From the NCBI GenBank assembly GCA_026122225.1, contig JANEZZ010000520.1, positions 1,488,001 through 1,552,000 of the forward strand: a stretch of 64,000 nt of DNA, written 5' to 3'. Of the stretch, positions 44,548 through 54,700 are shown one piece after another; position 1 is the first letter of the stretch; the number at the start of each line of letters is the position of its first letter. The notes under the pieces were generated by a model. It was given only the letters and a program-made list of their open reading frames with translations, was not told the origin of the DNA and did no database searches. The DNA comes from Heloderma charlesbogerti. Its lineage: Eukaryota > Chordata > Lepidosauria > Squamata > Helodermatidae. Position numbers and translations under genes: made by a program.

Positions 44548-44680
44548 AAGGATGGGAAAACTGCGACCCTCCAGATGTTGTTAGACTCTAATACCCGTAA
44601 TCCCCAGCCAGCATGGCCACTGGTCAGAGATCACAGGAGTTGGTCCAATAACATCTGGAGGGCCACACATTCCCCATCAC
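44548..44680. repeat. Foldback MITE of the ccagatgtt family (hAT-like)
   Basis: ggatgggaaaactgc, gaccctccagatgttgttag and an inverted aacatctggagggccac, cattccccatc. The arms are well preserved over about 20 bp. It lies 54 bp upstream of the Tc1-like transposon. The target duplication is not clear in this copy. Confidence 0.7.
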
Positions 44681-45061
44681 AAACTTAAAGAAAAACAGAA
44701 TACTGCATAAAGCGTATGTGAACCTGGAAAAATACAGTCAGGGCCAGAAACATTGGAACAAGGATAACTGTTTTGGCAGTTGGCCTCTGTACACCACCTT
44801 CACATTGAAGTTGAAAGGAAATACACCCAGATGGGAGTGAAGTCAGGACTTTCAGCTGTAATTCAAGGTAAGGATGGACGAAAGTCCCTTACCTGGTCCC
44901 GCAGCTTGCTTCGCGGTGGGGGGGAGGCGCTTCGGTTCTCCCCCCGAAGTTCAGGCCGGGGGGAGAGGCGCCCCGCCCCGCCGAAATTCAGGCCGGGGGG
45001 GAGCGCCCCATCTCCCCGGCCGCGAAATAAAAAAGTAGATTTAAAACACACACACACACAC

Positions 45062-45524
45062 ACGTGATAGGCTACGTAACGATTTACGTAACCTATGACG
45101 GCTAGATTTCCAAAGTCAGCCGTGATAGGCTACGTAAATCGTTATGTAGCCTATCATGGGTGACTTTGAAAAAAAAAAAAAAGCGCGTACGCAAATGGCG
45201 GCGCCCATGGGCCCCGCCATTTGCGTTCCTTGTTTGGGCAGGGGTAGTCTACGGAAAGATTTACGTAGACTACGGCAAAAATAAGGGCAACGCAAATAGC
45301 GTTGCCCTTATTTTCACCGTAGTCTACGTAAATCTTTACGTAGGCTACCCGGGCCCAAATAAGGAACGCAAATGGCGGCGCCCATGGGCGCCACCATTTG
45401 CGTACGCGTTTTTTTTTCAAAGTCACCCGTGATAGGCTACGTAACAATTTATGTAGCCTATCACAGCTGACTTTGGAAATCTAGCCGTGATAGGCTACGT
45501 AAATCGTTACATAGCCTATCACGT
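45062..45524. repeat. Nested palindrome of about 460 bp
   Basis: Two arms of about 230 bp are inverted copies centred near 45,293-45,296. Translations of the two strands are almost the same protein (both contain RKWRRPWAPPFAF-like and IYVDYG-like stretches), an independent sign of the symmetry. Each arm holds smaller palindromes with a tgataggctacgtaa / ttacgtagcctatca form at about 45,064, 45,121, 45,247, 45,318, 45,428 and 45,487. The centre is caacgcaaatagcgttg. The two opposite frames should not be taken as genes. Confidence 0.85.
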
Positions 45525-45682
45525 TGTTGTTTTTTTTTAATTTACTTTGCAATGGCGGCGGCAGCAGCTGGTCAGAAGACCAGCCCCCGCCCCCGCCGAA
45601 ACGCCACCGAAACGCCGCTGGGACCCGCCGCCGAGAGGGACATTCGAAGGAGGTAAGTCCCATCCCGGGGGGGGGGGCGGGG

Positions 45683-45769
45683 GGGCGGAGAATTTCACCA
45701 CCAATTTCGGGGGGCCGAATGCATTGGCATTCGGCCTCCTGGAGATTCGTGGAGAAATTCTCCGCCATC
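45683..45769. repeat. Terminal hairpin at right end of nested element
   Basis: ggcggagaatttc is mirrored by gaaattctccgcc, and inside it ggccgaatgc is mirrored by gcattcggcc around a 4-base loop. The hairpin ends three bases before the element's end, so it may be a subterminal transposase-binding structure. Confidence 0.7.
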
Positions 45770-45878
45770 CCTAATCAAGGGGTTTTACAAAAGTGGGGCA
45801 TGAACCATTTAGGAAGTACAGCCAGTGGCATACACACACACCCATTGTTGGTGGCTTTCAAACTTAAGGATCGCCTTT

Positions 45879-46893
45879 AATACCTGGATGAAAATCCTTT
45901 GCAGTCAATGACTGCCTGAAGTCTGGAACCCATGGACATGACCAAATGCTGAGTTTCCTCCCTCGAGATGCTTTGCTAGGCCTTCAGTGCAGCTGCCTTC
46001 AGCTTCTGCTTGTTTGTGGGTCTTTCTGTCTTCAGTCTTGTCTTCAGTAAGCGAAAAGCATGCTCTATTGGGTTGAGATCAGGTGACTGACTTGGCCATT
46101 GAAGAACATCCCACTTCTTTGCCTTCAGAAACTCTTGGGTAGCTTTTGCTGTATGTTTTGGGTCATTATCCATCTGCAATATGGATAAGTTTGGCAGCAT
46201 TCGGCTGAATCTGAGCAGAAAGTATAGCCCTATACACTTCAGAATTCATCCTGCTGCTTTTATCAGTGGTCAGGTCATCAATAAACACCAGTGACCTGGT
46301 TCAATTGGCAGGCATACATGCCCATGCCATAACACTGTCTCCACCATGTTTGACAGATGATGTGGTATGCTTTGGATCATGAGCTGTTCCTTTCCTTCCC
46401 CATACTTTTCTCTTCCCATCATTCTGGTACAAGTTACTCTTGGTTTCATCAGTCCAAAGAATCTTATTCCAGAACTGGGCAGGCTTGTTTAGGTGTTTGC
46501 TGACAAAGGCTAATCTGGCCTTTTGGTTCTTGAGCATTACCAATGGTTTGCACCTTGTTGTGAAGCCTCTGTATTTACATATATACAGCCGTCTCTTGAC
46601 TGTAGATGTTGACAATGACATGCAAGAGTGTTCTTGACCTGGCTAGATGTTGTGAAAGGGTTCCTCTTCACCATGAGCAGAATTCTGCAGTCATCCACTT
46701 TAGTTGTCTTCCGTGGTCTGCCAGGCCTTTGGCTGTTGCTGAGCTTGCCAGTTAATTCCTTCTTTTTCAGGATGTTCCAAACTGTTGTGCTGGCCACTCC
46801 CACTGTTTTTGCTCTCTCTCTGATGGGTTTATTTTGTTTCCTCAGCCTAATGATGGCCTCCTTCACTTGCATGGACACCTCTTTGGACCTCAT
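45879..46893 (-). pseudogene. Tc1-like transposase pseudogene (DD34E)
   Basis: Minus-strand fragments cover a full transposase. The N-terminal part (46,537-46,893) has helix-turn-helix sequence from MRSKEVSMQVKEAI and the GRPRK motif between the two DNA-binding subdomains. The middle (46,301-46,621) has ILWTDETK with the first catalytic Asp (residue 58 of that frame). The C-terminal part (45,976-46,200) has [17 protein letters not shown] and SPDLNPIEH, with 34 residues between the second Asp and the Glu, hence DD34E cut-and-paste chemistry. At least one frame change near 46,540-46,620, a break near 46,200-46,300, and an in-frame TAG near 45,973 interrupt it. After that stop the frame continues QSISREETQHLVMSMGSR to a TAA near 45,879. 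Confidence 0.9.
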
Positions 46894-47257
46894 GTTGGGA
46901 GTTCCAGTGAACAGCTACCAAATGCAAATGTAACACTCAGAACCACCTCCAGGCATTTTATCTGCTTGATTGGTCATGGGGTGCCCAGGAAACAGGCCCC
47001 ACCTGGCCATGCATCTGCTTGTCAGCCATTCCTTCCATTACTTATGAGCCACAAATGATGGGGGTGTGTGTCTGTCACTGGCTGTACTTCCTGAATGGTT
47101 CGTGCCCCACTTTTGTCAAACCCCTTGAATTACAGCTGAAAGTCCTGACTTCGCTCCCATCTGTTGTGTTGTGTTGCCTTTCAACTTCAATGTGGTGGTG
47201 TACAGAGGCCAACTGCCAAAACAGTTATCCTTGTTCCAATATTTCTGGCCCTGACTG

Positions 47258-47349
47258 TACTTCTTGCTAATTGTTTTAGAAAGCATCTCCTAAAGTGCTG
47301 TACGGGTTTGTATAAGACCATCTGCTTCCCACAATAATACACGCTAAAG
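47258..47349. other. Single-copy gap after Tc1
   Basis: Short stretch between the transposon and the next foldback; no feature. Confidence 0.5.
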
Positions 47350-47462
47350 CATGGATGGGGAACTTGTGGCCCTCCAAATATTGTTGGACTACAAATCCCA
47401 TCAATCCTACCCAGCATAGCTAATGATAAGGGATGATGGGAGTTGCAGTCTGAAGGACATCC
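47350..47462. repeat. Foldback MITE of the ccagatgtt family (hAT-like)
   Basis: catggatggggaacttg, ggccctccaaatattgttgg, then gatgggagttgcagtctg and aaggacatc. The right arm is partly degraded. Flanks cgctaaag and tctaaaag are similar and could be a worn 8-bp duplication. Confidence 0.65.
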
Positions 47463-48410
47463 TCTAAAAGATGAAGAACAAGAGCCTCCAACTTCATTTT
47501 AGAGCATAAGCCAAAAATATATATCACACAACAAAAACTAGCCTTAGGTGTCTGCAGTCTTTGCCTACAGCATCTGTCACATATTATTACTATCTGTTTA
47601 ATGTTTGGATAAGAGGGCAGTACAACTGGAAAAAGAAACCTGGGGAGTACTAATGGAACTCATTTGCTCTGCCCCTTGTCCTGAAATACAATGGGAAAAA
47701 GGGAAAGGGGGTGAAAGGTCTACAAACACCTATAATGCGGCATTCGTAAACTCTTCAGAAGATGATCAACAGTGACTGGTGTTAAGTACAGGCTGTTGTC
47801 CCATGGGTAGCCTGTCTCTGTTCCCAGTGGTCAACAGCAAAGGCAAGTGATCATGGTGTGGCACAGTCTAGAGCAATAAGGACTCACCCTTCTTATCTTT
47901 ATGACAGTACTGTAAAGTGACAGCATCATGAGAAAGAGATGTTTGGAAAGGCAGATGAAGGTTTCCCACAATCCCTTGAGCCCTTCCAGTGCTACCTCAG
48001 CAAGAGGAAAGATGGGAGGAGCCACCAATGTGGCAACTTTCTATACCAGTGTGGGAAAGAGCTGCGTCCGGGATTCCTCCCAGGTGACCTGGGCTTTCTA
48101 ATTTACTGGAGAAACATGTCAAGGAGACAGGCTGCTGCAGTGGCTCCCTCACAACTGAGGGAACGTTGGAAGTCCCCCCGCCCTTGGTCTTCAAAGTAGT
48201 GCTAGTAGTGCTTATTTGATTTGCTCCCACTTTTGCTACAGGAAGGGGAATGGAAATGTGACACAGCCCCCGCTTTTAAGCAGGAACAATTTGGCCCATG
48301 GTAACCACGTTCTGCCACAGTGCCTCGCTGCCACTAAACGGTGCCAGCTCCATGCCTAAGAGCCAAATTACGTGTTATGCAATTGCATCGTGTGTGGCTA
48401 AGGACAGGTG
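47463..48410. other. No feature seen
   Basis: Moderate-GC DNA with short frames lacking domains. Confidence 0.35.
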
Positions 48411-48419
48411 GCTTGTTTT

Positions 48420-48635
48420 CTCTAGTGTAAGTGCGCAGCCCCAATTCAGACTGGGACCACCATGCACTGGGAGGGGAACATTAAGCCTTTTCCCCACCAC
48501 CACTGTTTTCCCCTAAAATCTCCTCCCCGTGAGGGAAGGGGGGAACAGGGGGAAGGTTTAAGCCTTCATTCCTGGTGTGCGACGGTTCCAGTCTGAACTG
48601 GGGGCCCTCACACTTGCACGATGGTAAAAAACAAA
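48420..48635. repeat. Foldback repeat (cagactggga family)
   Basis: Left arm gtgtaagtgcgcagccccaa and ttcagactgggacc is inverted on the right as ggttccagtctgaactgg and ggccctcacacttgcac. The middle is G/C-runs (ccccaccaccact and ggggggaac). Non-coding; transposon type unknown. Confidence 0.6.
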
Positions 48636-50090
48636 CAACTAACTCTCAGCTACACGATTTACAGTGTCTGGCTCTGGCACAGTGTAGCCTGCGCAGATGT
48701 ATGGCTGGACATACGGACCTGCACACATGTAGCTATAATTCCAGAAACTCATAAGATTCAGCAGCAAAAGAAGCACAGCAGAACCAGGAGTGGGCTTCCC
48801 CTGGAAGCGGAATATGCTAGGGGGAATCTAGACTGTAGGGGGAGGAGAATGGTAACATTCTTTTTTGCAAGACATTACAAATGAACAATTTACCAAGTGG
48901 TTGGTTATGTATAAATTCCCACATGGTAATAGTTATTTGTAGTCACTTTGAATAGTTTGTATCCTTGGGAAAGATACACACACACACACGCACGCACGCA
49001 CTCACTCATATTCTGGCACTGGAGAGTCCTGCAAGCACCTCCCATTAAGGACCAATCAGGCATCTATCTTTACAGCATCTGAATTCTATCCATGTCAAAG
49101 GGAGACCAAAAGCATATAAAAATACCAAAGAAGAAAGAATTAAGTGGCTTTGTAAACTGTGTGCAATTTCTGGAGCCACAAGCTAGCTCTCTTGCTACCT
49201 TACTTATACTTGCATTATCCCCAAAGAGGTACCTATAACTGAATTATGGGGCATTTGGGAAGAAATGAAAACCGAGGGCAGTTTGCACCTCATAATTCAG
49301 TTCCATACGCCCCCCGGGGCACACGTGTAATTACATTATGAGGACATTTTGCCAAAAAGAAAACAATTAGGGAACAACATGAGATTTACTGTTTGCATTT
49401 AAGAAGGATTAATTCTTTACAGATACACACTGCAGTAAACATAATCTGGAATAGTCCAGTGAGTCCGTGCTGGAAATACAGTGATGATGTGTTTTTATGA
49501 TATATGTGCAGGAGGTGTTTTATATCCTGAACCAATGCTATGGCAATCTACAGTCAATAAAGCACTCTAATGAGATGAAGAAGATTCATAAATACTTGAC
49601 AATAATTGTAATCACTATTTTAATAGGATGCCACACTATGTACTGTAGATCTGCAAAAGAGACAAATAAACCTGAAAGTCCTCATTCAACTGTGAACATG
49701 TACTGCAGCTGATCCACTTCTCCTCCCTAACAGCAGATTGGCATTGTGATTGTTGTCAATTTTCAAACAGGCCTATGCATGGTAGTCTCAGTGGTTGGAT
49801 CAGGAAACAGCCCATGTGTGCTGCACCTATTTGTAATCACAGCGCTGCTACCAGCTGGGATATGGGCACAGAAGCCTGCTGCAATGCACTGTTAACTGGG
49901 TTGGGCAGAAGTGCTTTCTGTATTTACAGTACCATCCACAAGTGGGGTGTGTTTTTTATGAATCAAGAACATAAAGACAATGCCAAAATAAAGGAAGATC
50001 TGCTTGCTCCCTCAAATGAAAACAGCGAGTAATGGGGTGGAAATGGCTGAAGGCAAGGAATTGCTATAGGTGTCTCCTAATGTGTTTATT
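48636..50090. other. Unassigned intergenic DNA
   Basis: A CA/CG tract lies at 48,975-49,000. 49,237-49,302 has a 12-bp inverted repeat (aactgaattatg and cataattcagtt) around 42 bases. No gene is supported. Confidence 0.35.
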
Positions 50091-50270
50091 TCTCAAATAT
50101 AGGTTGCTTTCCAAAAACAGAAACCCAAAGCGGTTGACAAAATAAAACCATAAAAAAAACCAAATGCAGCCATTTAAAGCATAAAACATCAATATTCAAA
50201 ACAGCCAAATTCACAAACATTTAAAAAAATTACAACACATTCAAAAGCAGGGCAGATAAAAATACCCTCA
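50090..50270 (-). repeat. Possible LINE 3' tail, reverse orientation
   Basis: A run with aaagcggttgacaaaataaa and A-rich DNA resembling reversed L2/CR1 tails (compare 36,240). Weak match. Confidence 0.4.
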
Positions 50271-50760
50271 CCCTAAAGATCAAAGCTTAAGGATGTATTT
50301 GTGGGAAAGATATTAGGTCACTGAATGAGGATCAATTTCAGAGCTAACATAAACAGGGTGATATTGGGACTGGGGTGTCTTCATTTTCAAGTGTCTGGCC
50401 TGGGACCTTTTGGTTCCCCAAACTGCCCACCACTTCAGTCAAATTAAAAAAGAAATGGCATTCATAGCTCCTCTGTATATCAGGTGTAAAACATAGCAGT
50501 TTATTTTAAATATTTGTAAGCTGCCTATCCAAATGTTTGAGGCACCTCACAAACACTAAAACATTCCAGATAAACGGTTTAAAATAATGTTTTAAAAACT
50601 CTAGATACATTTCAACAGAAGATCCACTGATTCGCCTAACTTCCAAAACCCAATTAACACTTTATGCTTTTTGCTAAAAGTCAGAACAGAGGGAGCCTAT
50701 CAGATTTCCTCCAATAAATTGTTATGTTGCCTTGGGACAACCACATTAAAGGCACAGTTG
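50271..50760. other. No feature seen
   Basis: AT-rich DNA. 50,495-50,560 (tttgtaagctgcctatccaa) may be a forward LINE tail fragment, not certain. Confidence 0.35.
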
Positions 50761-50880
50761 CTTGCCAACCTTTGGTTGCTGGACCATCATCTCATTAGCC
50801 CCAGCCAGCAAGACCAACGGTCGGGGTGCTGAAGCTGTAGTACGGCAACATCTGGAGTGCACCAGATTGGGGAAGGCTGC
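50761..50880. repeat. Foldback MITE of the ccagatgtt family, diverged
   Basis: cttgccaacctttggttgct and the inverted caacatctggagtgcacc, ttggggaaggct, as at 5,541. The arms are more degraded than in other copies. Confidence 0.5.
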
Positions 50881-51484
50881 CACAGATGTTGTTGACTCCT
50901 TCAGTGTGGGAATTCTCAGAAAGGTTCAGCTGGAAGATCTCAATGGGCAGGGGAAAAGGAGTTGATCAAAGAGAAAAGACTTTTCTGTCCCATCACTGCA
51001 AATATCCATGGAAGCACCACAGCCTCTCTTATCAGATATCCTTGGTTTTAGCCACAATGGGTGTAAACTGAATGTGCATACGAATGTACATCCAAATGCA
51101 TATGATGTCCATTACATTCTATGGAATGCGCATTGAAAGACAAATGCTGCCCTTTGCTTTAAATGAGATGTGTATTCAGATGTGCATCCCTACTCTTAAC
51201 ACAGGAGTGCATACACGCCCACAGCTTACACGCAGATGTACAAGCATATGTGCATCCAGCTGCAGATCATTTTTTCACTTTAAAGAAAATGGGACAGAAT
51301 CAAACAGAAGGCAGGTTCAGGATAGTTGTCTACACCACCAATATTATAATATCCATGGATAATCAAACTTGCCAAATTATTGCACCATCCCTAATAACTT
51401 TTACTTCATCAGAGTTTAATTATATGGTCACATTATAGAAAATGTGGCTTATCACAAAAAGAATCTATGACTCACAGGACTAAA
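50881..51484. other. Unassigned; possible hAT end at 51,384
   Basis: 51,060-51,260 is rich in tgcat/gcata hexamers. catccctaa at 51,386-51,394 resembles the right end of TAGGGATG-type hAT elements, but no left end was found. Confidence 0.3.
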
Positions 51485-51702
51485 TAGTGATTGGAGTGTT
51501 GGACTAGGACTGGGGAGATCCGGGTTCTAGTCCCCACTCGGCCATGAAGCTCACTGGGTGACTCTGGGCCAGTCACTGACTCTCAGCCCAACCTACCTCA
51601 CAAGGTTGTTGTGAGGATAAAATGGAGAGGAGGAGGATCATGTATGCCACCTTTCGTTCCTTGGAAGAAAGGCCAGATATAAATGTAACAAATACGTAAA
51701 TA
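51485..51702 (+). repeat. tRNA-derived SINE (same family as 28,214)
   Basis: tagtgattggagtgttggac, B box ggttctagtcc at about 51,522, body agctcactgggtgactctgg, cctacctcacaaggttgttg, and the end ggccagatataaatgtaac. The first 15 or so bases of the head are missing compared with 28,214. Confidence 0.8.
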
Positions 51703-54700
51703 ACTGTAATTAACAATGTACCTACTATGCATTGTGTATTTTCAAATGTTCCAGATTATAAACTCCCATTATACACAAATCTGCCATAGCCTTAAATCTT
51801 CTAATATGATTGACATGAAAAAGAACCACGCTGTTAGTTTTGTGCCAATATGGTTCTTAGAAGAAAAGATGGCAACTGGCCACTAAATGGGAGCTCTGTA
51901 GGGTTGGGTGTCTCAGGCCCAATTCCCATTTGTGATCACTGCTCGCTCTGCATGAACAGGAAACTTGTGCGAATCGAGCAGCGATCGTACAGGAGATTTG
52001 CACACATTTCTCCAAATCTGCTCCACTTTCTTCCATAGAATAAAGTAGGGCTGATCCAGTCTACTGAGGAAATTTGTGCAAATCAAACTGGGAATCAGGA
52101 ATGAGATGAACGCAAGCACGTGTTTGACAATTTACGAATATTTTTGGCAGATACATGCTCAGCCTCACATTTGGAGCTTCGAACGGGGCACGCTCATGTG
52201 TTTTGCGAGCAAAAACGAAGTTCTTATACATCGCTACAGCTAAAGGCACTGACATTTCCTTATGGCTGGAGAGCATTTGGGTCACTTGTCCTAGTGACAA
52301 ATCTCATAAACGCCTATCCTTCTTTCATTCCCAGGAGGAAATGTCTTGCTATCTCACTCTTCTCCCCACACCACATAAAACTGAATACTAAAGGAGCCAG
52401 GAATTGGACACAAGAGTCTATCTAGCAGGGAAGTGTTTTGGAGTCATTTGCCACTCCTCACCCCCCTTTTAAGCATTACGTCAGCCAGAATAGCAGTGAC
52501 TCTCCCCATGCTCTCAGTATTTTCATTATGGATTTGATAGGCACTCTATCCTGAACTAACCACAGCTAGGTACCGATCTGTGCAGTGGCTACACAGCTCT
52601 AATATAAAGATCGGATAAATGCACAGATTCGTCAGCCTCGCTCCGGTCCCAATGCCCCCAACACAGCACTGCCAAGTGACTCACAAAAGTGCTGTGTCTT
52701 TCCCCTCCTGTTGCGCTCTGCCCCTGCACGGTACTCAAATGGGTCTTCTGCTTCCTGCTGCCAAATCTCATCTGAAAGCCCCTGGGGCCTGAAAGAGGAG
52801 CCACACACTGTTCATTTCTAGCACCACTGCCGCTACTGCTTCCCTGTGAAAAATAAGAGCTGGAGCACAGTGTAAATTGTTAATATCACTCTCTTTTGCT
52901 CATAAAAAGGCACCGCCGATGCCTGACTGCTGTGCCTCATGCATAATTCACGGTGCTCCTTAATGTGCAACGCTCTCCCCTACAGCCCATTTCTCAACAT
53001 AAAATTTAGCCATAAAAATCAGGTTCCTCATGAAACATGAATATGACACCTGAATTTTAAGGGGGCCACTGGCTGCCTCAATTTACCAAAATAATAATTT
53101 GTAAAAACCATTAACAGGCTGAGGCAGACACTGTGTTAGAAAGCAGGTGGCCCTGGATAGAAGCCTAGTCTTGGAAAAGAAGAGCAGAGCAAAGTGTGAG
53201 ACAGACATGGGCACTCTGAAGTGTCCAGTGCTGCCTTTTATTTTTTAGTCTTCCCAGTCTCAAGAATTACTCCACAGCAGACCCAGTCTGGTAACAGCCT
53301 AGGGTGAAATCCTTCGTATCTCAACTACCTGCAAAACCAAACAATACAACTCTGCATCATGACAGGCATCCAAACCCAAACAAACAGCAGCCATACCTTG
53401 AGATGGAAGAAAGCACAGCCCAGCTGCCATGTGGGTGGCCAGGTGTTCTCTTTTACAGAGGGCAGTCCTCTATTTGAAGGGCTGCCAGAGGACTGTAGTC
53501 TACTTGAAGATGTCCTCTGTTTGAAGGGCTGCCCTGTCCGAGTCTGGTTTAGAAACAAAGAGCCATCAGAAGGAAGAGCTGGGTCTTGAAGGTGCCCATC
53601 AGCAGCACCTGGACAGCAGACTCAGCAAGGCACACAGGTCACCTGGACACAGTCTTCCAAACCAGGGTGAGATATACTATATTTCTATTTAAATTAAATT
53701 CTAATTAAATCATAATTATTACTTCAAAACTTGAATTTACACATATATATTAGCATATGCAAATTGTATGTAAATCAGTATCCTATTATGCCCTCCTTTT
53801 TAGTGATGCATGTCCTCTTTTTTGGCGATTCATACTGATAGCTTTGCTGTGATTGTCCAGACTAAAGTTCCCCATCAGAAAACTTCCAGATCTTGCAACC
53901 TCAAACCACTGGCCTTTGTGACCACTCCTACCAATGCTCAAAACACCTTGGGACTGTAGATATTTTTGTGATTCAATACACCTCTTGTGCCCTATAACAA
54001 TCTCTGACTTTCATTTAAGCTGCACTGAACACAGATGAGAAAAAATTGCTTCCGTTACAATTTTAAATTATTGGTAATGCTCATGAAATGAGTTGTTTTC
54101 CCATCCCAATCCCCCTCCCAAACTTTCTGCACATCATATTTTATTCCTATGGATAATAACATGACAACGAATTTGAAAGGTAAGTTTGGGCTGCTTTTAA
54201 AATATTTTTCTACCCAAATTATAGACTCAAAGAGCAAAGGGGAAAAAATAGAGAACATTAGATATATGGTACAGGAGAACATCAAAAGTGGGATAAATTA
54301 AAGCTGAGGTAATTTAAAAGGTTGGAAGCTCTCCAGTATTCTGCAAGAAAGTCAAATGCAACAAGGGCATTTGAATGTTATGTCCCAACGGGTTGAAAAA
54401 ACAGTTACAAAAACTCAGCATTTCATTTATTATTATGCAGGAACTTAAACTGTCACTCTGAATTGGACTTTTGCCTCCACAAATCAAGATAGCACAACTT
54501 TTTAAACAAAACTGTTCTCTCTCTCGAGATCTATCAAACATCTGTACTCCTTTAAAGGAACAATAGATCACAAGGTGAGAGGCCTTTGAAGAAAACAAGT
54601 CAATTTCAATGCATTACTCTCTCCCTTCCCAAAGACTTTTGGATTTGGACAACTGGATACACTGCAAAAGTTGCGTGCATGCTGCCGCAAACACACAATG

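Larger units (their letters stand above)
44869..45772. mobile_element. Palindrome-rich non-autonomous hAT-like element nested in Tc1 (904 bp)
   Basis: Lies inside the left inverted repeat of the Tc1 element, which gives an exact empty site by comparison with the right repeat. Ends: taaggatggacga and the inverse of ccgccatccct (agggatggcgg). The flanks attcaagg (44,861-44,868) and aatcaagg (45,773-45,780) make an 8-bp duplication with one mismatch. The interior is GC-rich, with two diverged tandem units around gaagttcaggccgggggg and gaaattcaggccgggggg, a CA tract, a palindrome of about 460 bp, and a hairpin at the right end. No transposase. TAGGGATGG-type ends plus 8-bp duplications point to hAT. 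Confidence 0.75.
44735..47257 (-). mobile_element. Tc1/mariner transposon, complete ends, inactive, with nested element
   Basis: Begins cagtcagggccagaaac and ends with its inverse, flanked by TA on both sides (44,733-44,734; 47,258-47,259). The terminal inverted repeats are long, about 210 bp each (left 44,735-44,868 continuing at 45,781; right about 47,050-47,257), resembling the long-repeat Tc1 subgroup. Removing the 904-bp nested insertion leaves about 1.6 kb, the normal Tc1 size. A minus-strand transposase fills the middle. Both ends are intact, so the element could in principle be moved by a related transposase, but its own is broken. Confidence 0.9.

Noticed and set aside
45154..45447. 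Two opposite frames encoding near-identical proteins
   Set aside because: They are the two strands of one palindrome, not a pair of genes.
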